A stretch of 64,000 bases of DNA from assembly GCF_004364285.1 (NCBI RefSeq), contig NZ_SOBE01000001.1, forward strand, positions 930,001 through 994,000, read 5' to 3'. The stretch comes from Frigoribacterium sp. PhB116 (GTDB taxonomy: Bacteria; Actinomycetota; Actinomycetes; Actinomycetales; Microbacteriaceae). This document shows positions 36,397-44,743 of the stretch, piece by piece (position 1 is the first letter of the stretch; each line of letters starts with the position of its first letter). The notes beneath the pieces were generated by a model. It worked only from the letters and a program-made list of their open reading frames with translations, did not search any database and was not told the origin of the DNA. A program made the translations under genes and the position numbers.

Positions 36397-37295
36397 CCGG
36401 GGCCCCGAAGGTCGCCGTCGTCACGGTGAGCTACAACTCCGGACGCTACCTCGCCGAGTTCCTCCAGTCAGCGCACCAGGCCTCCGAGCAGCCGGCCCCC
36501 GTCGTCGTGGCCGACAACGGCTCCCTCGACGCCGAGGGGCTGCGGGCGACCACCGAGCGGCACGGAGCCCGTTTCGTCTCCACCGGGCGGAACGCCGGCT
36601 ACGGCGCCGCAGTCAATCGGGCGGTGCAGGAGCTGCGGGGCGACGTCGACTGGATCCTCGTCTCGAACCCCGACGTCGTCCTCTCGCCGGGATCGGTCGA
36701 TCGTCTGCTGAGCACCGCGACGTCGCGAGACGACGTCGGCGCCGTGGGGCCCGCGATCGTCGAGACGGACGGCAGCCTGTACCCGTCCGCCCGCCGCGTC
36801 CCGTCCCTCCGCACCGGTCTCGGGCACGCCCTCTTCGCGAACGTCTGGCCGCGCAACCCGTGGACCCGCCTGTACCACGCCGACGACCGCCCGGCCGGCC
36901 TCCGCGACGTCGGCTGGCTCTCCGGCGCCTGCCTGCTGGTGCGGGCTGAGCTCTTCCACGAGCTCGGCGGCTTCGACGAGCGCTACTTCATGTACTTCGA
37001 GGACGTCGACCTGGGCTGGCGCATCGGTCGACGCGGCTTCGTCAACGTCTACGACCCGGCCGCACGGGTCGTGCACGTGGGCGCCCACTCGACCGTGGAC
37101 TCGTCCGACGCCATGCGACTCGCGCACCACCGCAGCGCCTACCGCTTCCTCGCCGGCAAGTACCCCGGCTGGTACCTTTGGCCGCTGCGCGCGGTGCTCC
37201 GGACCGCGCTGTCGGTCCGTGCCCACGCCGGCCCTCGCCGCCGCCCGCGCCCCGGGCCGTCCGACCCACTCGAAGAAAGTCGACCCTCCAGATGA
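36393..37295 (+). CDS. Glycosyltransferase family 2
   Basis: A 300-aa GT2 protein with VVTVSYNSGRYLAEFL, VADNGSLD, NAGYGAAVNRA, the DXD-like VSNPDVVLSP, GWLSGACLLVRAE and YFEDVDLGWRIGRRG. The NPD motif places it with rhamnosyltransferases of the WbbL group. The GTG at 36393 is chosen for its 4-base overlap with the GT4 stop; a longer start at 36360 is possible but less likely. The C-terminal 20 residues are very basic. Confidence 0.87.
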   Translation: MTGAPKVAVVTVSYNSGRYLAEFLQSAHQASEQPAPVVVADNGSLDAEGLRATTERHGARFVSTGRNAGYGAAVNRAVQELRGDVDWILVSNPDVVLSPGSVDRLLSTATSRDDVGAVGPAIVETDGSLYPSARRVPSLRTGLGHALFANVWPRNPWTRLYHADDRPAGLRDVGWLSGACLLVRAELFHELGGFDERYFMYFEDVDLGWRIGRRGFVNVYDPAARVVHVGAHSTVDSSDAMRLAHHRSAYRFLAGKYPGWYLWPLRAVLRTALSVRAHAGPRRRPRPGPSDPLEESRPSR

Positions 37296-38446
37296 CACTG
37301 GCAGTCACACTCATGGTCCGCGACGAAGCGGACGTCCTGCCCACGTGGTTGGCCTACCACGTCGCGCAGGGCATGGACGTCCTCGTCGTCACCGACAACG
37401 GCTCGGTGGACGGGACGCGGGAGATCCTCGAGCAGTTCGCCGCCGAGTCCCCCGTGGTCGTCGACCTCCGTCACGACCCGGTGCACCGCAAGCAGCAGAG
37501 CGCGACCGTCACCCGGATGGCTCGGGACGCCCACACGGTCCACGGCGCCGACTGGGTCGTCAACGCGGACGCCGACGAGTTCCTCGTCGCGAAAGACCGG
37601 CAGCTCTCGCTCCGCGAGGTCTTCACGCGCCTCGACCCGGCCGTCCGTGCCTTCGTCGTGCCCGTCGTGAACATGGTGGGCCCGCTCGCGGATCACGGCG
37701 TCGACCTCGGCCAGCTCGTCTGGCGCGACGAGCGCACCGACGCGGAGCTGCGCGAGGTCGGGCTCCTGTCGCACCCCACCGGGAACTCGATCCACGTCGG
37801 AGACCCCGAGGTCGCGGTCGTGCAGGGCAACCACCTGGTCACCATGGCCGCCGGCGACGCGCCGGCGGAGGAACTCGCCCTCGAGGTCCTGCACTTCCCC
37901 TGGCGTTCCTGGCGCCAGTACGCCCACCGCGTCGAGATCGCCGGCCTGGCCTACGAGTCGAACCCCGACGCGCAGCCGAGCCCGAACCACCACGGGATGC
38001 GCGACTACCGTCGGCTCCGCGCAGGGACGCTGAAGGGCTACTACGCCCTCCGTCACGTGACGGCCGAGGAGGCCGCTGGCGGCCACTTCACCGCCGACGA
38101 CGTCCTGGTGCAGTACCTCGCGGGCCACGGGATCGACGCTCTCAGCGACATGGGCGCGCCCGTCCCGGCAGCCGAGGCCGCCGACCTCGTGCACCTCGGG
38201 CGAGGCCTAGTCGAGCGTGACGCCGAGATCGAGCGCCTCGCCGCCGAGGTCGGGTCGCTCACCGAGAACAAGGCCCTGCTCGAGAACGCCGTCCAGCACA
38301 CGCAGGCGCGCGCCCTCGACCTCGAGCTGCTCGCCAACCAGCGCGAGGAGCAGGTGAGGGCGTTCAAGGCGAGGAAGGTCGTGCGGCTGGCCGACCAGGC
38401 CGGCGATCGCGCCAGGGTCCTGCGGCAACGCCTGGGACGGTCCTGA
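37292..38446 (+). CDS. Glycosyltransferase family 2/92-like with C-terminal coiled coil
   Basis: A 384-aa protein. It begins AVTLMVRDEADVLPTWLAYH, with TDNGSVDGTREIL and the DXD-type NADADEFLVA, the arrangement seen in GT92-like and related enzymes that add to surface glycans. HFPWRSWRQYAHRVE and KGYYALRHV follow in the acceptor half. Residues about 310-375 form a heptad-rich coiled coil (VERDAEIERLAAEVGSL). Such tails in Wzm/Wzt systems can tether a polymer-ending enzyme to its partners; here that is only an inference. ATGA overlap with the previous gene. Confidence 0.78.
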   Translation: MTLAVTLMVRDEADVLPTWLAYHVAQGMDVLVVTDNGSVDGTREILEQFAAESPVVVDLRHDPVHRKQQSATVTRMARDAHTVHGADWVVNADADEFLVAKDRQLSLREVFTRLDPAVRAFVVPVVNMVGPLADHGVDLGQLVWRDERTDAELREVGLLSHPTGNSIHVGDPEVAVVQGNHLVTMAAGDAPAEELALEVLHFPWRSWRQYAHRVEIAGLAYESNPDAQPSPNHHGMRDYRRLRAGTLKGYYALRHVTAEEAAGGHFTADDVLVQYLAGHGIDALSDMGAPVPAAEAADLVHLGRGLVERDAEIERLAAEVGSLTENKALLENAVQHTQARALDLELLANQREEQVRAFKARKVVRLADQAGDRARVLRQRLGRS

Positions 38447-38504
38447 GCGCTCACACCGCTCGGTCGATGAGGCAAGCCGGCACCGTCGGACGACGAATGT
38501 CGCC

Positions 38505-38510
38505 TAGGGT
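38505..38510 (+). promoter_or_regulatory. Possible internal -10 element
   Basis: TAGGGT in the 109-base gap before the GT2-TM gene. A transcript start near 38517 would leave about 38 bases of leader with GAGGAA before the GTG at 38556. Confidence 0.4.
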
Positions 38511-38555
38511 TGGTTGACTGATCACCGCCTGACGCCCCACCCGAGGAACCCACCC

Positions 38556-39497
38556 GTGAAGCTGTTCATCCAGATCCCCTGCCTCAACGAGGAGGAGACA
38601 CTCCCGTCCGTCCTCGAGAGCATCCCCACCTCCATCCCCGGGATCGACGAGATCCACGTCCTCGTCATCGACGACGGGTCGACGGACCGCACCGTCGAGG
38701 TCGCACGGGCCCACGGGGTCGAGCACGTCGTCCGCCACACGAGCAACATGGGCCTCGCGCGCTCGTTCCGTGACGGGGTCGACTACGCGCTGCTGCACGG
38801 TGCGGACATCGTCGTCAACACCGACGGGGACAACCAGTACCCCCAGTCGCAGATCACCGAGCTCGTCCAGCCCATCCTCGAGGGCAGGGCCGACATCGTC
38901 ATCGGCGACCGACAGACCCGCACCATCGAGCACTTCTCGAAGTTCAAGCGCACGATGCAGGGCCTCGGCAGCTGGGTGGCGAGCCGCGCCGCCGGTCTCG
39001 ACCTGCCCGACGCCGCCAGCGGCTTCCGCGCCTACTCGAAGTACTCGCTGATCCGCCTCAACATCGTCACGCGCTTCAGCTACTGCATGGAGACCATCGT
39101 GCAGGCGGGCTACAAGCGGCTCGCCCTCACCAGCATCCCCATCACGACCAACCCGAAGACCCGCGAGTCGCGGCTGTTCAGCAACATCTGGCAGCACATG
39201 TTCATGTCCGGCTCCGCCATCGTCCGCGTGTACCTGATGTACCGGCCGATGGCGCTCTTCGCGTGGATCAGCGCGGTCCTCCTCGCCGTCGGACTGGTGC
39301 CCTTCGTCCGCTACCTGGTGCTGCTGCAGGTCGACCCGGGCGGGGACCACCTGCAGTCGCTGCTCCTCGGCGTCCTGCTCGTCATCACCGCGTTGCTCTC
39401 CGTCGTGATCGGGGTGGTCGCCGATCTGACGAGGCTGAACAGGACCCTGGCCGAGGAACAGCTCGACCTCCTGAAGCTCCAGCGTTATGGCGACTGA
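38556..39497 (+). CDS. Membrane-anchored GT2 (polyprenyl-phosphate sugar synthase type)
   Basis: A 313-aa enzyme: QIPCLNEEETLPSVL, VIDDGSTDRTVEVA, VNTDGDNQYPQS as the DXD motif and DAASGFRAYSKYSLI. Two hydrophobic helices near residues 235-255 and 270-290 anchor it, and a charged tail follows. It is like dolichyl-phosphate glucose/mannose synthases and would supply a lipid-sugar donor for the two DUF2142-like genes that follow. GAGGAA lies 9 bases before the GTG 38556. The stop overlaps the next ATG by 11 bases. Confidence 0.85.
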   Translation: MKLFIQIPCLNEEETLPSVLESIPTSIPGIDEIHVLVIDDGSTDRTVEVARAHGVEHVVRHTSNMGLARSFRDGVDYALLHGADIVVNTDGDNQYPQSQITELVQPILEGRADIVIGDRQTRTIEHFSKFKRTMQGLGSWVASRAAGLDLPDAASGFRAYSKYSLIRLNIVTRFSYCMETIVQAGYKRLALTSIPITTNPKTRESRLFSNIWQHMFMSGSAIVRVYLMYRPMALFAWISAVLLAVGLVPFVRYLVLLQVDPGGDHLQSLLLGVLLVITALLSVVIGVVADLTRLNRTLAEEQLDLLKLQRYGD

Positions 39498-41025
39498 GAC
39501 AATCTCCGTACCTCAGGTCACCCGGTCGGAGTGGGCGATCCTCTCCTGCGTCACCGCGGCCTTCACTGTGGCCCTCACGCTCTGGGCCCTGCTCACGCCG
39601 ATGTTCCAGGCGCCCGACGAGGTCGTCCACTTCGACGCCGCGGTCCGCGTCGCCGAGGGCGACGGCTGGCCTGCCCCGGGCGAGGCCCTGTTCCGTGCCG
39701 CCTCGCTCGCCGCGCAGGACTCGATCACCACCGTGCCCACGGAAGACCGGTCGAGCTGGGCCGACCTCGAGGCGGCGCACCCCGGGACGACGACCGACGT
39801 CAACCAGATGACGCAGCACCCGCCGACCTACTACCTCCTCGCGGGCGCCGTCCTCGACGCCGTCGACTTCACCCAGCACCGCTGGGACGCCGGAGTCCTC
39901 GCCCTCCGCCTCCTCGACGTCGTCCTCGTCGCCCCGCTCCCCCTCCTCACCTGGGCCACCGTCCGACGCCTCACCCGCTCCCCCCGCACCGCCCTCGTCG
40001 CCGCCACCGCCCTCTTCGCCGTCCCCCAGCTCGCCCAGATCGGCGCCTCCGTCACCAACGACGCCCCCGTGATCCTGCTCGGCGGCGTGGTCGTCTGGCT
40101 CACCACCCGCGTCCTCACCGGCGACCGCACCTGGCGCACCACCCTCCTCCTCGGCGCCGCCCTCGGCCTCATGCTCGCCGTCAAGGGCACCGCCTTCCCC
40201 GCCGTCCCCTTCGTCGCCCTCGCCGTCCTCCTCGGAGGCGCCAGCACCGTCCCCCTCCGCACCCGCCTCCTGCAGACCCTCGGCACCGGCGCCGTCACCG
40301 CCGCCCTCGGCGCCTGGTGGTGGATCGGCAACCTCGTCCGCTACGGCACCCTCCAGCCCAACGGGCTCCCGAGGTCGTTCACCCCCGTCCCGTGGCCGGA
40401 AGGCGAGGGCCCGAACGCGGGCGCGTTCGTGAACACCGAGTGGAACCGCCTCTCAGCGTCGTTCTGGGGCCAGTTCGGCCGCCTCGAGTTCGCCATGACG
40501 CCGATCCTCACCGACCTGCTGACGGTCTCGTGCCTCCTGTTCGTGGTGTGGTCCGCGTTCCGTCCCGGCCCTCGTCGGCGCATCGCCTGGGTGCTCGCGT
40601 CCTTCCCCCTCCTCACCCTCCTCGTGCTGCTCCAGAACAACTGGTCCTCGTACGAGCGCACCCAGGAGATCTCCGGCGCGCAGGGCCGCTACTTCTTCGG
40701 AGCGCTCGTCGCGCTGGTGGCCCTCGCCGCCCTCGGCGCCCTGACCGCGATCGACTCCCCCGTGACGAGGAGGCGGCTCGCCCGTGTGGTCCTCGTCGCC
40801 TCCCCCGTCATCGGCGTCTACGGCTTCTCCGTCGCGTACCGCGGGTTCTTCGAGGGGACGGACCTCGAGATCACCGGCCCCGGCGTCTCGAACCTGCTCG
40901 TGACGACCCCTGCCGGCGGCGGCGTCTTCACCGTCCTCGTCGTCCTGCTCGCCGTGACGGCCCTCGCGGCCGTCGTCGGCACGTGGCGGACGCTCTCCCC
41001 CGTCGGGAAGGAACCCCGTGCCTGA
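39487..41025 (+). CDS. DUF2142-like polytopic membrane protein 1
   Basis: A 512-aa protein with about 11-12 membrane segments. The first extracytoplasmic loop has TPMFQAPDEVVHFDAAVRV, and the next has MTQHPPTYYLLAG; such acidic and His residues are characteristic of GT-C-fold enzymes that use polyprenyl-phosphate sugars. It forms a tandem pair with the next gene, and the two align without gaps from their start codons. Residues 105-294 are encoded by a 571-bp tract identical in both genes, with third positions overwhelmingly C, unlike the flanks. Confidence 0.75.
   Translation: MATETISVPQVTRSEWAILSCVTAAFTVALTLWALLTPMFQAPDEVVHFDAAVRVAEGDGWPAPGEALFRAASLAAQDSITTVPTEDRSSWADLEAAHPGTTTDVNQMTQHPPTYYLLAGAVLDAVDFTQHRWDAGVLALRLLDVVLVAPLPLLTWATVRRLTRSPRTALVAATALFAVPQLAQIGASVTNDAPVILLGGVVVWLTTRVLTGDRTWRTTLLLGAALGLMLAVKGTAFPAVPFVALAVLLGGASTVPLRTRLLQTLGTGAVTAALGAWWWIGNLVRYGTLQPNGLPRSFTPVPWPEGEGPNAGAFVNTEWNRLSASFWGQFGRLEFAMTPILTDLLTVSCLLFVVWSAFRPGPRRRIAWVLASFPLLTLLVLLQNNWSSYERTQEISGAQGRYFFGALVALVALAALGALTAIDSPVTRRRLARVVLVASPVIGVYGFSVAYRGFFEGTDLEITGPGVSNLLVTTPAGGGVFTVLVVLLAVTALAAVVGTWRTLSPVGKEPRA
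39798..40368 (+). repeat. 571-bp exact direct repeat, copy 1
   Basis: Compared base by base with 41329-41899, it is identical throughout, at a constant offset of 1531 bases. The matching stops at both ends with single mismatches followed by strong divergence. It lies wholly inside the first DUF2142-like gene. Confidence 0.97.
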
Positions 41026-42601
41026 GACCTCGTCGACGCCTCCGCCCGTGCGGCGCCGGGAGGCGGTGTCCGTCGCGGTGGTCACCGCTGCCTTCGGCCT
41101 GTTGCTGACCCTGTGGGCCGTCATGACCCCGATGTTCCAGGCACCGGACGAGTTCACCCACTGGGACGCCAGCGTCCGGGTCGCGCTCGACGAGGGCTGG
41201 CCCCCTCCCGGTGAGGCCCTGAACATCGCGGCGGCCCAGGCCGCCCAGGTGACGAACTTCACGATCCCGCCGGCGGAACGGCCGACCTTCGGGGCCCTGC
41301 AGGAGCAGGCGCCGGGGTACCACGACTTCGTCAACCAGATGACGCAGCACCCGCCGACCTACTACCTCCTCGCGGGCGCCGTCCTCGACGCCGTCGACTT
41401 CACCCAGCACCGCTGGGACGCCGGAGTCCTCGCCCTCCGCCTCCTCGACGTCGTCCTCGTCGCCCCGCTCCCCCTCCTCACCTGGGCCACCGTCCGACGC
41501 CTCACCCGCTCCCCCCGCACCGCCCTCGTCGCCGCCACCGCCCTCTTCGCCGTCCCCCAGCTCGCCCAGATCGGCGCCTCCGTCACCAACGACGCCCCCG
41601 TGATCCTGCTCGGCGGCGTGGTCGTCTGGCTCACCACCCGCGTCCTCACCGGCGACCGCACCTGGCGCACCACCCTCCTCCTCGGCGCCGCCCTCGGCCT
41701 CATGCTCGCCGTCAAGGGCACCGCCTTCCCCGCCGTCCCCTTCGTCGCCCTCGCCGTCCTCCTCGGAGGCGCCAGCACCGTCCCCCTCCGCACCCGCCTC
41801 CTGCAGACCCTCGGCACCGGCGCCGTCACCGCCGCCCTCGGCGCCTGGTGGTGGATCGGCAACCTCGTCCGCTACGGCACCCTCCAGCCCAACGGGCTCG
41901 CGGACGAACGCCCCCCGGCGCCGTGGCCCGCCGGCGAGGGCCCGAACGCCGGGCTCTTCTTCAACACGTTCTGGGACGGGGTGACGTCGTCCTTCTGGGG
42001 CCAGTTCGGCCGGGCCCAGTACCCGGTCAGCCCCGTCGTCAGCGACGTCCTGACGGTCGGCGCGCTGCTGCTGGTCGGCGTGTTCGCCTACCGTGCCCGC
42101 GGCACGCGCCGTGCCGCGCTGCTCCTGACCGTGCTCCCCGTGGTCATCGCCGTGGTGATGCTCGCCAACGGCTGGAACACCTACGACGAGACACAAGGCG
42201 TCTACGGCACGCAGGGGCGCTACTTCTACCCCTCGCTCGTCGCCCTGGTCGCCCTCTCCGCGATCGCGGCGACAGCGCTGCTCGCGCCGGGCGCACCACG
42301 TCGCCGTGCGGCCGTCGCCGTCGCCGTGGGCGCCCCCCTGCTCGCCCTCTACGGCCTCTCGGTGGCCTACCGCGGGTTCTTCGAGGGCTTCGACCTCGCC
42401 GTCACCGAGCAGGGTCTGCGCGAGCTCGCAGGTTCGCTGCCCGTGGGGAGGCCGGAGTTCGTCGTGCTCGCGCTGGCGACGCTCGCAGGCCTCGTCGCCG
42501 TCGCCGTGCTGACGGCGCGGGTCCGCGACCGCCCGGAGCTCACGACCGACGACGCCGCAGTGCCTCCTGCACGCCCCGTCGAGACGAGCCGCCAGCCATG
42601 A
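41018..42601 (+). CDS. DUF2142-like polytopic membrane protein 2
   Basis: A 527-aa paralogue with the same design: TPMFQAPDEFTHWDASVRV then MTQHPPTYYLLAG. The GTG start follows GGGAAGGAA and overlaps the stop of copy 1. Outside the shared tract the two proteins are clearly related but much changed, so they likely act on different substrates. Its 3' end overlaps the convergent GT4 gene by 62 bases. Confidence 0.75.
   Translation: MPETSSTPPPVRRREAVSVAVVTAAFGLLLTLWAVMTPMFQAPDEFTHWDASVRVALDEGWPPPGEALNIAAAQAAQVTNFTIPPAERPTFGALQEQAPGYHDFVNQMTQHPPTYYLLAGAVLDAVDFTQHRWDAGVLALRLLDVVLVAPLPLLTWATVRRLTRSPRTALVAATALFAVPQLAQIGASVTNDAPVILLGGVVVWLTTRVLTGDRTWRTTLLLGAALGLMLAVKGTAFPAVPFVALAVLLGGASTVPLRTRLLQTLGTGAVTAALGAWWWIGNLVRYGTLQPNGLADERPPAPWPAGEGPNAGLFFNTFWDGVTSSFWGQFGRAQYPVSPVVSDVLTVGALLLVGVFAYRARGTRRAALLLTVLPVVIAVVMLANGWNTYDETQGVYGTQGRYFYPSLVALVALSAIAATALLAPGAPRRRAAVAVAVGAPLLALYGLSVAYRGFFEGFDLAVTEQGLRELAGSLPVGRPEFVVLALATLAGLVAVAVLTARVRDRPELTTDDAAVPPARPVETSRQP
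41329..41899 (+). repeat. 571-bp exact direct repeat, copy 2
   Basis: The second copy of the tract at 39798-40368, in the same frame of the second gene. See that entry. Confidence 0.97.
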
Positions 42602-43694
42602 GGACCGCCTCCAGCGGCTCGACCACGGCCTCGGGCGTGAACGAGCGGTCCGCCCGCGCCGCGGCGCGGAGCCGCAGGTCGGCGAGTCGCTCGGGGTCGC
42701 CGGCGAGCCGCCGCAGCTCGTCCGCGAGCGCGTGCGGGTCGCCTGCGGGCACGAACACGGCATCGTCGCCGAGCGCCCGGCGCTGGGGTGCGGTGTCGCT
42801 CGTCACGACGGCCGTGCCGGCGGCCGCGCACTGGAAGACCTTGTTCGGCACGACCTTGCCGGCCTTGGCCGTCGTGCCGAAGATGCCGAGACCGACGTCG
42901 TGCCGCGCCACGAGGGCGGGCAGCTCGCGCGAGTCGACCCACGACGTCCACGTGGCCGAGGGCGACCCCTCCGCGGCGGCCCGTGCCGCGTCGAGGTCCT
43001 GTCCGGAGCCGACGAGCGTCACGTCCACGGGGTCGTCCCGCAGCAGGGCGACCGCGCGGCCGATGGTCTCGGCACCCTGCAGCGGCGTGAAGAGCCCGAA
43101 GAAGACGACAGAGAGCCGGGTCGACGCCGTCCGCGCGGTCGAGGCGGCCGGGCGGGCCTCCGCCCAGGCGTCCGGCGCGCCCACCCCGACCACGACGGTC
43201 TTGTGCGCGGACCGACGGGGCACGAGCCGTGCGTGCTCGTCGGTGTCGACGAGCACCACGTCCGCGACGGCGACGGCACCCGCGTCGAGCAGCCGCAGGG
43301 CACGGCCGAGCAGCGAGCCGCTGGCACCCCGGTCCTGTGCCGTGGACGCGGCGAAGATCAGGTGGTCGAGCACCACGGGGGTCCTCGGGAAGAGCAGCCG
43401 CGCGAGCCACACGTCGAAGTGCCCCATGTACCCGACGAGCACGACGTCGGGGCGACGCCGACGCGCCTCGCGTCGTGCCGACACCGCGAGCCTCGTCCAC
43501 GACCGGGCGAGCCTCAGCAGGAGGCGGAGGCCCCCGGTGCGCGAGCGGAGCAGGTCCACGCGCTCGGCGGTCGAGAGCCCGAGGGGCTCGTTCGCCTCGG
43601 TGGTCGTGTGGCCCCTCTGTCGGAGGCCCTCGGAGAGGACCGCGACCCTCGGGTGGTTCTCCGCTTGATAGGTTCCGAACGACACGACGTGCAC
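42540..43694 (-). CDS. Glycosyltransferase family 4
   Basis: A 384-aa GT-B protein. VVSFGTYQAENHPRVAVLSE opens the N-domain, VVLVGYMGHFDVWLARLLF is typical of sugar-adding GT4 enzymes, VVFFGLFTPLQGAETIGRAV starts the C-domain, and KVVPNKVFQCAAAGTAVVTS is the donor-site motif. GTG 43694 is preferred because GGGAG lies 6 bases upstream and the family N-terminus begins here; the longer frame upstream is Arg/Pro-rich and not real. Its 3' end overlaps the previous plus-strand gene by 62 bases. Confidence 0.83.
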   Translation of the reverse strand: MHVVSFGTYQAENHPRVAVLSEGLRQRGHTTTEANEPLGLSTAERVDLLRSRTGGLRLLLRLARSWTRLAVSARREARRRRPDVVLVGYMGHFDVWLARLLFPRTPVVLDHLIFAASTAQDRGASGSLLGRALRLLDAGAVAVADVVLVDTDEHARLVPRRSAHKTVVVGVGAPDAWAEARPAASTARTASTRLSVVFFGLFTPLQGAETIGRAVALLRDDPVDVTLVGSGQDLDAARAAAEGSPSATWTSWVDSRELPALVARHDVGLGIFGTTAKAGKVVPNKVFQCAAAGTAVVTSDTAPQRRALGDDAVFVPAGDPHALADELRRLAGDPERLADLRLRAAARADRSFTPEAVVEPLEAVLMAGGSSRRGVQEALRRRRS

Positions 43695-43765
43695 GATGCT
43701 CCCTCTTCCTCCTCGACAGGCCAGGGGCCTGCCCGCAGCCGATCCCCCAGAGACTCTAGGTGACC

Positions 43766-44743
43766 ATGAACGACCCCGTGCCCCCCGGCGCACGCGCCCG
43801 CCGGAGCAGAGGACGCGTGCTCCGCACAGCGCTCGTCGTGGTCGCGCTCGCGCTCTGCGTCGTGTTCCTCGCCCCCAGGGCAGGCGAGATCGTCGCCTCC
43901 TTCGGCCGCCAGGACGCCGGCACCGTGTTCGGCGCGCTGCTGCTGGGCGCCCTCGCCACCTACGCGACGTTCCTCTCCTGGCGGGCCCTCCTCGCGGGCG
44001 CCGGCCACCGCCTCCCCCTGGCGGCCGGTCAGCGGCTCTTCTTCGTCTCACAGATCGGCAAGTACGTGCCGGGCTCGATCTGGCCGATCGTGGCCCAGGC
44101 CGATCTCGGCCGACGCCACGGCGTGCCCGCCTCGCGTTCCGTGACCGTGGGGCTGCTGACGCTCCTCGTGAGCTGCGCGGCTGGTGTCTGCACAGCCGCG
44201 GCGACCCTCCCCTTCGTCCTGTCCAGCGCGCTGCAGCAGTACTGGTTCGTCGTCCTGTTCATCCCGGTCGTCCTGGTCGCGCTGCACCCGGCGGTCCTCC
44301 GGTTCGCCCTGCGGACGGCATCGAAGCTGCTGCGGCGTGACCTCGCCGAGGTCGCGATCCCCCTCGGGGCCGTGGTGCGGGCGTTCCTCCTCGCGGTCGT
44401 CGCCTGGCTGCTCTTCGGCCTGCACGTCGCGGTCCTCGGCTCCGCCCTGGTCGAGACCTCCCCCGGCCAGGTCGTGCTCGCGACCGGCGCCTACGCCCTC
44501 GCCTGGCTCGTCGGCTTCGCCATCTTCTTCCTCCCCGCTGGGCTCGGCGGCCGGGAGGCCGTCCTGACGACCGTCCTGGCCGCGGGCTCGGCCCTCGACC
44601 TCGAGGCGGCCGTCAGCATGGCCCTCGCCTCACGGGTCCTGCTCAGCGTCGTGGATGTCGCTGCGTTCGGGGCGACGAGCCTGATCGGGCGTCGGCGACG
44701 AGCCGCGCTCGACGTGCACGACGACGAGAGGACGGCCCGCTGA
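43766..44743 (+). CDS. Lysylphosphatidylglycerol synthase transmembrane-type protein (AglD/UPF0104-like)
   Basis: A 325-aa polytopic protein with 7-8 hydrophobic segments. FFVSQIGKYVPGSIWPIVAQ and LVGFAIFFLPAGLGGREAVL are signatures of the flippase-like UPF0104 family. Family members include transport or glycosyl/aminoacyl-lipid proteins of the envelope; here it most likely helps with lipid-linked sugar. ATG 43766 is chosen; GACTCT is 8 bases upstream. It overlaps the next start by one base (TGATG). Confidence 0.78.
   Translation: MNDPVPPGARARRSRGRVLRTALVVVALALCVVFLAPRAGEIVASFGRQDAGTVFGALLLGALATYATFLSWRALLAGAGHRLPLAAGQRLFFVSQIGKYVPGSIWPIVAQADLGRRHGVPASRSVTVGLLTLLVSCAAGVCTAAATLPFVLSSALQQYWFVVLFIPVVLVALHPAVLRFALRTASKLLRRDLAEVAIPLGAVVRAFLLAVVAWLLFGLHVAVLGSALVETSPGQVVLATGAYALAWLVGFAIFFLPAGLGGREAVLTTVLAAGSALDLEAAVSMALASRVLLSVVDVAAFGATSLIGRRRRAALDVHDDERTAR

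Noticed and set aside
39831-41862. Two identical 166-codon minus-strand frames
   Set aside because: They are only the antisense of the 571-bp duplicated tract.
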